From Aspidiotus rigidus (Eukaryota > Arthropoda > Insecta > Hemiptera > Diaspididae), in assembly GCA_035079385.1 (NCBI GenBank), contig JAVHKY010000048.1:1429501-1493500 (forward strand): 64,000 nt of DNA, in the 5' to 3' direction. Within the stretch, counting starts at the first letter, position 1; each line of letters starts with the position of its first letter. Positions 35,612 to 45,565 of the stretch are shown here, piece by piece. The notes under the pieces are model-generated. The model did no database searches. It had not been told where the DNA came from and was given only the letters and a program-made list of their open reading frames with translations. The translations under genes were made by a program, and so were the position numbers.

Positions 35612-35643
<32 letters not shown>
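35612..35643. repeat. (TAA)n remnant at the R1 5' junction
   Basis: About 10 units. On the minus strand it follows the 3' UTR of an RTE-like LINE and precedes the first bases of the R1-clade element. It therefore reads as that LINE's (TTA)n tail, interrupted by the R1 insertion. Confidence 0.85.
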
Positions 35644-35646
<3 letters not shown>

Positions 35647-37450
35647 GCTTTATTTGCTTCTTTTTACATGCAATTTTCTAAAGTTTATTTACAATTCTTG
35701 TATTTAGCAAATAACCCATTTCTAGGCATAAGCCTCGCCAATTTTCTTCCACACCCCTCTATCCCAAACCATTCTTTCCCACGCCACTCCTACCTCATTT
35801 TTGATCTCCTCCTCCCATCTCATTTTTGGCCTCCCCTTCCCTCTTTTCGAACCGTATGGTAGTCACTCCGTAACTTTTTTCGCCCATCTTTCGTTTCCCC
35901 CCTTATCAAATGTCCCGCATGTTTAAATTTTTCTTTTTTATTATGTATCCTACATCTTGAATTTTTTCTTTTTTATTATGTATCCTATATCGGAGACGTT
36001 CGTATTTTTTCTCAAGTCGGTGTTTCTTATTCTTTCTATCTTTCTTATTCCCATTATTATCCTTTCCATGGCTCTTTGTGTTTTTTGCAGGCCATCTACC
36101 TGCGACTTTGTCAAGGCCCAGGTCTCTGCACCATAGCAGATTACTGGAATGACGTAGCTTTCAAATATTTTTATTTTTGCTCTTAGGCTCAATTTGCTTT
36201 TGAATATTTTTATCAAGGACCAAAACTTTCCCTACCCTTTCTTTTTTCTCGCTCTTGTTTCTTTTTCCATCCCTTCCTCTATATTTATTGTTTGCCCTAA
36301 GTACACATATTCTTTTACTTTTTCTATACTTTCTCCTCCCACTATAATTCCCTTTCCATTGCCCTTCTGATTGCTCATGTACTTCGTTTTTTTCATATTC
36401 GTTTCTAATCCTCCTTCCCTACTTTCCTTTTCTAATTCCTTTGCCATTTCTTGTAGTTTTTCCTTTTTTGTACTCAGTAATACTATATCATCCGCAAATC
36501 TTAAATTGTTTAAATAGCTCCCGTTTATTTTTATTCCTTTTTCCTCCCACTCCAATTTTCTAAATATTTCCTCGAGAACGCAATTAAATATATTTGATGA
36601 GAGTGGACCCCCTTGTTTTATCCCATTTTTCAACCTAAATGTCGGTCCTCTTGTATCTAATTTCATGTATGTTTCCCCTTCTCTGTAGTACTTTTTAATA
36701 ATCCTTGTTATTTTATTTGATATTTGATGCGGTGCGCGAAACCCTAGGATAAGTCGGAAATTTTTTTCCACTACATTCACTACCAAAAAACCCCCTAGAT
36801 CCTCCCGAATCGTTAAAGACCAAAACCAGCCCGATCTGATAACAGTGAAAACTTATCGGATCAGGCTGGTTTTGGTCTTTAACGATTCGGGAGGATCTAG
36901 GGGGTTTTTTGGTGGTGAATTTAGAGGAAAAAAATTTCCGACTTATCCTAGGGTTTCGCGCACCGCATCACATATTCCCTGTTTACTTAGTCCCTCCCAA
37001 ATCAAATGCCTTCCGAAAATCGATAAATAATAAATGGAGGTTTATTTGATATTCCCTAGTTTTCTCTATTATCTGATTGAGGGTATGGATGTGGTCTACA
37101 GTTGAATACTTTCTTCTAAATCCTGCCTGTTCTTCGGGTTGTTGAGAGTCTAGCGCACTGTATATTCCGTTTTTAAGTATTTTCATAAATAATTTGCATA
37201 CATTTGATGTGAGACTAATCGGACGATAATTTCCATTATCTTTTTTGTTCCCTTTTTTGTGTATTAAGATTATTTCTGCCAATTCCCACTGTTTTGGAAT
37301 TTCCTCTTCCTCCATGATCATATCAAATATTTTTATTAGTGGTTCCTTCAGTACTTCTATGAAGTCCTTCAGGTTTTTGTTTTTAATATTATCCGGGCCT
37401 AGTGCCTTCCCCAATTTCATCCTCTTGATTTCATTTTGTATTTCGCTAGA
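35644..37450 (-). pseudogene. RTE-like LINE (copy 2), 3' part: reverse transcriptase and 3' end
   Basis: From 37450 leftward: NEIKRMKLGKALGPDNIKNK, NYRPISLTSNVCKLFMKIL, EEQAGFRRKYSTVDHIHTLN and LLFIDFRKAFD. The palindromic insert at 36725-36971 interrupts next. Beyond it come ISNKITRIIKKYYREGETYM, LKNGIKQGGPLSSNIFNCVL and LRFADDIVLLST (active site intact), then AKIKIFESYVIPVICYGAET. A decayed C-terminus (GRPKMRWEEEI, IGEAYAQ) and a (TTA)n tail end it. This is an RTE-like polymerase. The part upstream of the palm is inverted and lies to the right. Confidence 0.8.
36725..36971. mobile_element. 247 bp full-length palindrome with 5 bp target duplication
   Basis: The element is one inverted repeat from end to end: TGATGCGGTGCGCGAAACCC at the left pairs with GGGTTTCGCGCACCGCATCA at the right. 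The arms are about 115 bp with a short central loop near 36835-36855. ATATT flanks both sides (36720-36724 and 36972-36976). Removing the insert plus one ATATT restores KQGISNKITRII across the reverse transcriptase. The sister copy at 53286-57531 reads QGIDRKIIKIIK at the same place. Confidence 0.9.
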
Positions 37451-39240
37451 CATAAACGAACGAGATATCGCTGTAGCGCATAGGTTCCCAGCAACGAAGA
37501 ACAATGGCGGCAAAAAGAAAATCCCGAACGTAATAACGAGATTTATATATACAGATATGAAATATGAACTGATAGCGGCGTCGAAATCTAAAAAACCCAA
37601 AAATGAAGAACAAGATAGTATATACTGTAACGCAGTACACTAGAGTACTGTTAGATGCAGCGCGGAAATATAGAGACGATGGTGAAATCAAATTCGCGTG
37701 GATGGACGATGGAAAGGTAATAATCAGACAGAACGAAAAATCCCGGACGATAAGGATATGGAGCAACGAACATCAAAGGTACGAAATTTATCAAATGAAA
37801 GAACAAAAAAATAGTTGTCAATACATAGAGAAAGGAGATTCAACGTCGGCGGGAATGAGTCGAGACGAAGAAAAAGGGAAAAAGAACGTGGAGAAAATAC
37901 GGAAGGAGGAAGATTACCAGAGGGAAAGGGAGTTTTGAACCAATATCAACAGCAAGTACAGAAATACGCGAAACCTAGGGCAGACGACACTGCACAACTT
38001 CACGAGGGGAAATGCAAAATAAAATGTAAGGCAAGTAACCCAAAATCTGGCCTCTACCTCCCCACGACGGAGTCAGTCACCGAGGGGAGGGAAAAAGACT
38101 GGAACCGCCAAATTTATTAAAAGGGGGAGTTATTGGAAGGGGGGATATTGAAAGGGGGGATAATACAAACGTTAAAGAAAAGAGGAATAATAATAATAAG
38201 CATATAATAACAAACAAAAAACATGAATTAAATATTCTTCACTATAACTGTCAAGGGTTGGCAAACGAGGAGAGAATGCAAGAATTTGAAAATGCAATTG
38301 GAAATTTAAAGTGGGATATTATAGGGTTATCGGAGATAAGAAAACAGGGGGAAAACTTGGTGAAGAGAAAGAATGGAAATTATTTATACTATTATGGAGA
38401 GTCAAAAGGATTTAGAGGTATAGGGTTCTATATAAGAGGGGAATTATGGAAAAATGTGATCGAAGTAAAACGAATAATAGGAGTCCTGAAAATAAAAATA
38501 GAGCCAAAAATAATACTAACAATATCACAAGTATATGCGCCTACAAGTGAGAAAGATGAACAAGAGATGGATGAATTCTATGAAATTGTCGAAGAAACCA
38601 TTAAAGAAAACAAAGAATACTACAATATAGTAATGGGGGACTGGAAAAGCAAAGTAGGAAAGGGAGAAGGAATTAAAGGGGTAATGGGACCGCATGGTTT
38701 GGGGAATAGAAACAAAAGAGGAGAGAAATTGATAGAGTTTGCAATAAGAAACAACTTAAAGTTGGCAGCATCATTCTACAAGAAAAGGGCAAGTAGAAAA
38801 TGGACCTGGGAGTCACCGGATGGTAAGACAAAAAATGAAATCGATCACATCCTCATTAATGACATGAGTATAGTAAAAGATGTGAGCACTCTCGCAAGAT
38901 TTAATTTCTCGTCCGATCATAGAATCACGCGAACAAAAATAGAAATACTCAAGAGAATCAGAATAAGAGAATTCTTGAAAAAAGACTCTAGTAAAAGAAA
39001 TAGTAGTAGAAAAAATTGAGGAAGCAAAGCAATATGTAAGGAGAAAAATAGAAGAGGAATTCGAGAAAAAAGGAAAAACTATCCAGGAATTAAATAATAA
39101 AATAGAAAGTAGTCTGAAAGAAGCAATAGAGAAATTTGAAAATTTAGATGACACAAATATGAAAAAATGCATACGATTAAATGAAAAAAATAATATATTA
39201 TATTCGAATTCCGAAAAAGGAGAAATATCTAAAAATAAAA
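37450..39240 (+). pseudogene. RTE-like LINE (copy 2), inverted 5' part: ORF1 end and endonuclease
   Basis: The plus strand starts inside ORF1 (INERDIAVAHRFPATKNNGG; later LLDAARKYRDDGEIKFAWMD), matching the ORF1 of copy 3 (FDITVAHRLPTNRG; SARCFDGKIKVKERQDG). ORF2 follows with ELNILHYNCQGLANEERMQ at about 38225, then IGLSEIRKQGENL, SQVYAPTS, NIVMGDWKSKVG (usual Asn replaced by Lys), NEIDHILIND and FSSDHRITRTK. The frame shifts near 38980-39020, and a Lys/Glu-rich linker runs to about 39240. These regions belong upstream of the minus-strand polymerase at 35644-37450, so the 5' half is inverted relative to the 3' half. Confidence 0.75.
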
Positions 39241-41470
39241 ATATGTGACAACGTGAAAGGCGCGTCTTGCTAGTTCTTACATAATCATGAAAATTCTAAA
39301 TATTTTTTCCATTCAAAAAGATATCACAAATTTGATTACAGTAATTATCGACGTCTAAACCCTTCAGACTGTACCTACAAGAAAATAATGAACTAATGAA
39401 CGGTAGTTATACCTAGACACCAGTACAAAATGATTGTGTTACAGTGCTTATCTAACAAGTAGGTGTAGGCACTTCATGGAAAACTTAGCAATTGTATCTT
39501 TATTGTATTATTTGACCACATTTTATGAAATTTATAGTCTCTTTATGTAATGACAGATTATACATCATCTGATTAGTGACATAGCCTATATGACAATTTA
39601 TGCTAAGCTGTGGTATCATTTCAATTTTTCTTCAAATCAGCTGCTCTCCTGATTTTTCGCAATTATTTCCAAACTAACTGATTTTGTGAAAGTAAAAACA
39701 GTCAAGCCTAACATTCTGAAGCGAGCAACATTATTTGATTGACAGAGATTATTATTAGACGGAATTCGAGGAAAAAAGATTCAACTTAGTATAACGGTAG
39801 TTTCTGTCTTCTTTTTTTTCTTTCTTTCTTTCTTTCTTTCTTTTTTTTTTCTCTCTTTTCTTTCTTTTCTCCATTATCTTGGCCATTGTTATCGCATTTA
39901 TTCAAATAAAGATAAAGTAGGATCGTGTTCGGTTGCGTGCACTTCCAGCACACCACATGGATAAACATTATTACTCATTCTCATTCTCAAAATTCATTTA
40001 TGGCTCGTTTTCGCTCTTATTTCAAATTCACAAAGACTGATGAACAGCAATTTTTTGAACTTATTATCGGCCACATTACTTGAAAAAAAAAAACCTTACA
40101 TACTTGTACCATTGGGTACGGGTATAGTGTATACAGCGTTGGATTTCATTTTTCAATTTTTCTTGCAAATACTGCAAGTAGTGTGGTATAATGTAGCTAC
40201 GCATAATTTATTTGAAACAAGATCTACAATGGTAGCATCTAGGTAACGAGGAAGCAATGATATAAAGAGAGGCCCGCGGTACTTCTTCGGTTCTTTTGAC
40301 TTTTCTGTTTCATTTTAAATTGGGAAACTACTTATTGGCACGTTAAAATATAAATAAAAAGAACGATAAAATGTCAACGATAGAGTAGGTACAGAGTGAA
40401 AGCAGAAAAAATAGTATGTATACCGGTACTACTATGTGGGTGAAGTAAGCGATTATCCAACGAGGCAAAAATTGTGATGCTGATCGTTTACGATACCCGC
40501 ATGTATTGTAAGATTTTTTTCTATAGGTAAATGACCTTAAAACCAAATTCAATCAACGAATACTCGCACACCATTGGCTGATTCATTTTTCTTTCATGCT
40601 AATCTAGCTGCGGGTAAAATTCAACTTTGACAGCACCTACAGATGCAGTCAAAACGCCATTTCAACACCATGTATAGAAAAAGATACCTATTTATGGCAC
40701 ATTGTGTGCTGCGCGCTAGAGAATGTTTTTGTTACGGTAAAATACATACATAATTTGTATTACAATGATAGTCTGAAGATGAAACAATGAGTGTGAGTAG
40801 TAATAAATACGTTACTTCATCAAGGCAATCGACCACAATATTGTAGAAAGGAAGAAAAAATAAGAAAACGAGGTAACTTCTATGTACTCCCCCTATATGG
40901 GAAACCTAATCAGCTATATACACATCGAACAAGCAGCCTGCAACAGGCTGGAAGAAGTTTGTGCCCTGCTCCTCTGTACAAAGTAGAATTGACGACTTGA
41001 CGTATATCAAAATTGACGATCAGGCAAACTGTATCTTTTAAACAACTAAAAATAATGTTTTTTCTTGATTGCTGATATGGCTATTATGTAAATTAAACTC
41101 TGTGCGGCAAAAATGTTGTCATAATCACAGAACAACAGACCAGCCGCTTGCTAATGTAATTTCACCGAATAAAATATTAAGGTATTTTTTTAGCTTGTCC
41201 AAAAATTATCTGGCTTTGGCTTTAGACCTTCAGCCTTCAGCTAGCTTTCCAATTCTGCTTGATAATTTGGGCCGGTCACCCGCCTAGGAGCGCCACAATT
41301 ATATCTACTTACCATGGTTAGGATTAAACGGGATCAAGGGAAATTTCCCATTATAGAATGTTCAGTGAGTAACATCTCAAAAGAAATTATCAAGTTTTTT
41401 GCAAAAAATTCAGAGAAATTTCGTATCATCATTCTCACGTTTAAAATACGGATCTCTATCAACAAATTTC
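39241..41470. other. Intergenic, no gene recognised
   Basis: Contains a (CTTT)n-rich tract at about 39808-39872 and AT-rich sequence. A short open phrase at about 40897-40987 (YMGNLISYIHIEQAACNRLE) looks coding-like but has no recognisable family or splice context. Confidence 0.35.
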
Positions 41471-41554
41471 TTTTCGCCACACTGACGGTGAAAATGCAAG
41501 TTTTCGCGATTGATAACTGAAGCGAAAATGGCTTTTTTCATTTGTTTACGAAAA

Positions 41555-41655
41555 CTGAAGTGAAAAGTCTTATTGTTTACGAAAACTGAAGTGAAAAGTC
41601 GGAAACTGAAGTGAAAAGTTGTATTGTTTACAAGAACTGAAGTGAAAAAGAACGG
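41555..41655. repeat. Tandem AACTGAAGTGAAAAG repeats inside the left terminus
   Basis: Four copies of AACTGAAGTGAAAAG, three preceded by a TTGTTTAC-like word. They extend the inner end of the terminal repeat (AACTGAAGCGAAAATG). A related GAAAACTGTGAAAATGG sits at the other end, at about 44712-44730, over the recombinase start. They could be recombinase or transcription factor sites. Confidence 0.75.
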
Positions 41656-41940
41656 CCGGCCGCTGCCTTCAGTGCAACCATGTACTGAAACTTCAAACAA
41701 GTTTCGATACTATTGTCTTGTCTCTCAAGAATTAATTTAAAGTTTTACCTTCTTTCGTAATTATTCTTGTGTTTATTATTAATGTTAATTCGTCTTCATG
41801 GCTGACAACTCGAATCAGAATATTTTGCAGAGAAATAAATTAGGCTAAGTACTCATTACATACTGTTTTGATCGTTGTTTTGATGAATTGAAGATTGACA
41901 TCGAAGCACAACTACCATTTGTACGTCTCCATGATTACAG

Positions 41941-42624
41941 GTTGTGATGATTGAAGAAGAAACTGTTATGGATGACGCCCAGTTTTCTAATGACAAATTT
42001 AAAATTGAATGCAAAGTGTTCAAAGACAAGTATTTCAATGAGCTGATTGATGATTTGGTACGTACGTCATCATCTTAAGTGATATTATCATCATTATTAT
42101 TTCTTATAAACTACGTCAGAATTCTAGAATATACCCGAGAATGACTTCGATAGCTATCGACAGAAGAATTTCATACGATGAAGGTACCTACAATAATAAG
42201 TTTCGCAGAACAGCACGCTGTTTTCAAAGATAACAAGCAGAACAGTTACCAGAGTGATGACGAAGATGAACCAGAAAAGGAAACGGATCTTTCTACAGCA
42301 GTAGTAGGTAAAAAAAAAAAACACAGATTACGTGGTTTGCGAAATAATCGTGAATAAATTTTAATCTGAGTAACAATGACAGTTTAGGGTTGAAGAAGTT
42401 CTGGCTATTGATGAGAAAGAAGCCAAAATCATAGACAAATTTTACGGTTCTGACGGGTTTTGACGCAAATTTTACGGTGGTTCTGACGCGGTACCTTGTT
42501 GTAATTTGAAATTGTTTATTGATCCTATTTGTATAATAATTCTCGCTTTTCTTTCTTTCAAGTCACAAAAGATCTTGTTTGTTATTGTAATGTTTTTCTT
42601 CTGTTTCTTTTTTTGTACAATAAA
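41941..42624 (+). CDS. Possible small acidic protein gene, convergent to the recombinase
   Basis: 41944-42058 follows TTACAG and reads VMIEEETVMDDAQFSNDKFK, then IECKVFKDKYFNELIDDL, ending at a GTACGT donor. A second exon at 42214-42307 fits in phase (HAVFKDNKQNSYQSDDEDEP...) and ends at GTAAAA. A third candidate near 42390 (VEEVLAIDEKEAKIIDKFYG) does not splice in phase as I read it. AATAAA lies at 42619-42624. The product would be short and acidic, with no known domain. The start codon and the third exon are uncertain. Confidence 0.35.
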
Positions 42625-42694
42625 AATCATGTACATCAACAGCTTTCCAACACCTTAGTATTGCAAGATTCTATCAACTATAACCATTGAACCT

Positions 42695-43090
42695 AAGAAA
42701 GGAATAAGTTGTAATCAAATGAACAAAAGGTAACCTTTAATGAAGAAGTAACAAAATGAAAGCAAATCTTCAAAGAAAACAAAACCATACTGCACAAGTT
42801 GAAAAGAAAGGAATATAAGTTGTAATCAAATGAACAAAAGGTAATCTTTACCATGATTAAGAAGAAACAAAATAAATGCAAATCTTCAACGAAACAATCG
42901 ACTAATAACAAAATTAAAAAAAAAAAAACAGGTAACTTTTGATTAAGAATTCAAGAACATAAAAACATGAAATGAAAAAAAAAAGCAGGTAACTTTCGAT
43001 TAAGAATTCACAAAAACATAAAATTATGGAATGAAAAAATAAACAGTAACCTTCGATTAAGAATTCACGAAAACATAAAACATAATGATG
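42695..43090. repeat. Tandem repeats downstream of the recombinase gene
   Basis: Two units of about 130 bp start with AAGTTGTAATCAAATGAACA (about 42707 and 42820) and carry AAAGGTAAYCTTT. Three units of about 58 bp follow, with AGGTAACTTTYGATTAAGAATTCA-like cores and ACATAAAA (about 42930-43088). Their position between the two convergent genes suggests structural or transcription-end sequence; the function is unknown. Confidence 0.7.
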
Positions 43091-43112
43091 CTGGGTAAAT
43101 CGACTTTAATTT

Positions 43113-44719
43113 TCACTTCAGGTGGAAATGAACATTGCAGTTATTAAAAACAAATTTTTCTTGAAGACGTGATATCAACGATGCATTGTTCGAATCATTT
43201 TTCTCCCGTTGACTAAGAATTGTATTTGAATGATTAGATGAAATGTTCGCATCATTTTTCTCCCATTGACTAAGAATTGTATTTGAATGATTATTACCTT
43301 CCACTGGTTGAGTTAGAACCTTGTTTGAATCGAAATTGTTCAACAAATCTCCACTTTCAGTATTGTTCAAATCAAAATTCTTCGCCAGGTCTACACTTGG
43401 ACCACCATCATTCACTGTCCGTTCCTGTCGACTTAGCACAGTTCTCTGACTGAAGACCATGTTACTGAAAGTCGTCTCTTCCTTACGTTCTCCTGAACCT
43501 CTCATGATAGTATCACTGCTTGTGGGATTCTGTTCTCCAAAAACACTGAAAGTATTGGACCTCGAGCAATTTGAATCAAATTTCCTCATCTTAGTAGCTG
43601 GTTGTTTGTAGTCATCGCACGCAATACCTTGAGCTATCAAATTTCCGATCGCTTTCTTCCTATGTAACGATGTATCCACATAGCCCTTTGCAACCGTCGG
43701 GCTATCCCAGCCACCCACATTTTGGACATCCTCAATACTCCCCCCTTCATTGGCTACAATGCTAGCCGCACTTCTCCTGAAGCTATGGCCTGTTATCGCA
43801 TCAGCATTCGGTAGACCCAAAAAAGTGCCGATCAATTTAGGAAAAGAACCAAATTTGTTTTCACCTATTGGCTGATTGGTACATTTGCCATTTTGGTAGT
43901 TCAGAAAAAATCTGTCAGTCGAGCAAGGATTCGGCCGTAATTTAATATATCGTAATACCAACGAGCTATATTCTTCCGGGATAACAAACCATCTCGGCTT
44001 ACCATTTTTGGTTACGCGAATATACACTTTGAATAGATTTCCGTGCTGAATTACGTCCTTCTGGAGCAACTTTACGAGTTCACACTTCCGACAAGCGCCA
44101 AAAATCCCAAAAACAGCAGCCACCTAAAAAACCATCATTAGTAATACTGATATGAAGTATCGTAATGAACCGTTTCTTCAAATTCAACTCTATCATCAAA
44201 ACCAATACCTTTACTTCAAGATACTCCGCTTCTGGAGCTTCGATTAAGAATTTACAAATCTGCTGGTTTCCTTCTAAAGTCTTACTCTTCTTTGGCAAGT
44301 AACCTTTCCCGTTATTTGTAAGGAACATAGTCACTTCTTGGTATTTTGATATGTCTATACCCTCATTCAGGTGAATGAACTTTTTGAGCTGGAACAAAAA
44401 TAGTACCTACCAGTGAATATATGGTAACTGGTACGTAATATTTCCAATTTCCAATTATTATCATGAATAATAAACGAACCATCGAGTAAGTAGACCACAA
44501 CGTGGACGGCGCGAACTTCTGCGACAAATGGTCGAAGTATACGAGTAAAACACCTTGGGTGGTAACTTCTATCATCTTCTCTGCCTTCCAAGCGGAATAT
44601 TTTTCGTAGGCTAAGGTATAACAGTATTTCGATTCCGCCCGTTTTGGAATCAATTTCTTTCGCGCTTCCGCGACATCTAATTTGAGTTGAGGTGGAGTCC
44701 CACCAGCTTCCATTTTCAC
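43113..44719 (-). CDS. Intact three-exon tyrosine recombinase
   Basis: Exon 1 is 44719-44480 (80 codons), exon 2 is 44388-44209 (60 codons) and exon 3 is 44123-43113 (336 codons plus stop). The introns of 91 and 85 nt have GT-AG ends and are all phase 0, giving 476 aa with no stops. Residues 1-140 form the core-binding domain (FAPSTLWSTYSM joined to LKKFIHLNEGIDISKY). The catalytic domain has all six active-site residues: Arg152 (FGACRK), Lys179 (RVTKNGK), His253 and Arg256 (GHSFRR), Trp279 (VGGWD) and Tyr288 (KGYVD). Residues after about 320 are a Ser/Asn-rich tail containing duplicated HSNTILSQ phrases. The family is a group of insect phage-integrase-like proteins that I recognise only by pattern. 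Alternative starts (Met1 or Met3) are equivalent. Confidence 0.85.
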
Positions 44720-44830
44720 AGTTTTCGTTTATTCAAATCACAATTGACTACAGAACTATTTTTCGTACTATTTTCGCTTCAGTTAATCAATAGCGAATAC
44801 TTGCAATTTCACCGTCAGTGTGGCAAAAAA

Positions 44831-45370
44831 TATAATACGGAACATACTATTGCTGATATGCGAGAGATGGATAATGATTGAGTGATGTACCTACTCGTGA
44901 TTTCATGAAATATGTTTTTCAGCATGTAGTTCCGGTTTTTTATTTTTAAAAATGAGCTCGTATTGTATTACTTCATGCGTGATTCATTTATTTTATAACC
45001 ATTTTTGTCTTGAAAAATACGTTTCATATGTAGGCTATGTTTCAAGAATAAAGCTTAACATCGGTCAACGAGTGCACGGTAGGAACTAACTTTGTTTACA
45101 GCTGATAATTACAATGTTACAATTTCCCCTCTCTCTCCTACAGTCCCACTACACATACACATAACTTCTCGGCACTATTCAGCATTTAACCTCTTTTCGC
45201 CATTTATTCCCTTTTTGTTTTTGTTTTTTCTATCTTTTTCCCTTCCCCCTCGAGCTACGAGATGAACTCCTAACTCATTTTCAGACTTTCGCTTCTTCAG
45301 GAAATAATTCGACTAAAACCGAGAAATCCGAGCTTTACTTTTTTTTATAGGTAGTTACATACAAGTACAC
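44831..45370. other. Intergenic, nothing recognised
   Basis: AT-rich sequence between the recombinase element and a small MITE. No supported frame. Confidence 0.4.
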
Positions 45371-45565
45371 TAGATAGTAGATTGGGAACACTGGAGCGTA
45401 ACACAATTATAGATATAGTCGACCAGGAATTGACCAGAACGAAAAAGAACAAAAAACAAAAAAAATGTTTAATCTTTCGTTTCTTTTTTTTCTGTTAAAA
45501 AAAAAAAAAAATTCTTTCGTTTTATATAATTGTGTTACGTTCCAGTGTTCCCAATCTACTATCTA
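45371..45565. mobile_element. 195 bp MITE with 41 bp inverted repeats
   Basis: The left arm 45371-45411 (TAGATAGTAGATTGGGAACA...) pairs with 45525-45565 with one mismatch seen. The loop is about 113 bp of A/T-tract sequence. TA at each edge may be the target duplication. No coding capacity. Confidence 0.75.

Larger units (their letters stand above)
41471..44830. mobile_element. Tyrosine-recombinase element with terminal inverted repeats
   Basis: 3.36 kb bounded by about 60 bp inverted repeats. The left repeat is 41471-41530 (TTTTCGCCACACTGACGGTG...). The right is 44770-44830, whose reverse complement differs by a few substitutions and one indel. Inside are an intact minus-strand tyrosine recombinase (43113-44719), a possible small plus-strand gene (41941-42470) and tandem repeats next to the left end and after the recombinase gene. 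No reverse transcriptase is present, so it is not a DIRS-type retroelement. It resembles Crypton-like DNA elements in using a tyrosine recombinase, but those usually lack such inverted repeats. No target duplication was resolved. Confidence 0.75.

Noticed and set aside
34922..35617. Plus-strand Pro/His/Ser-rich frames
   Set aside because: They lie in the GC-rich 5' UTR of the minus-strand R1-clade element; there are no homologous motifs and the composition explains the lack of stops.
37446..37600. N-terminal part of the minus-strand frame ending at 36983
   Set aside because: These codons are antisense to the inverted ORF1 segment; real polymerase sequence starts only at about 37450.
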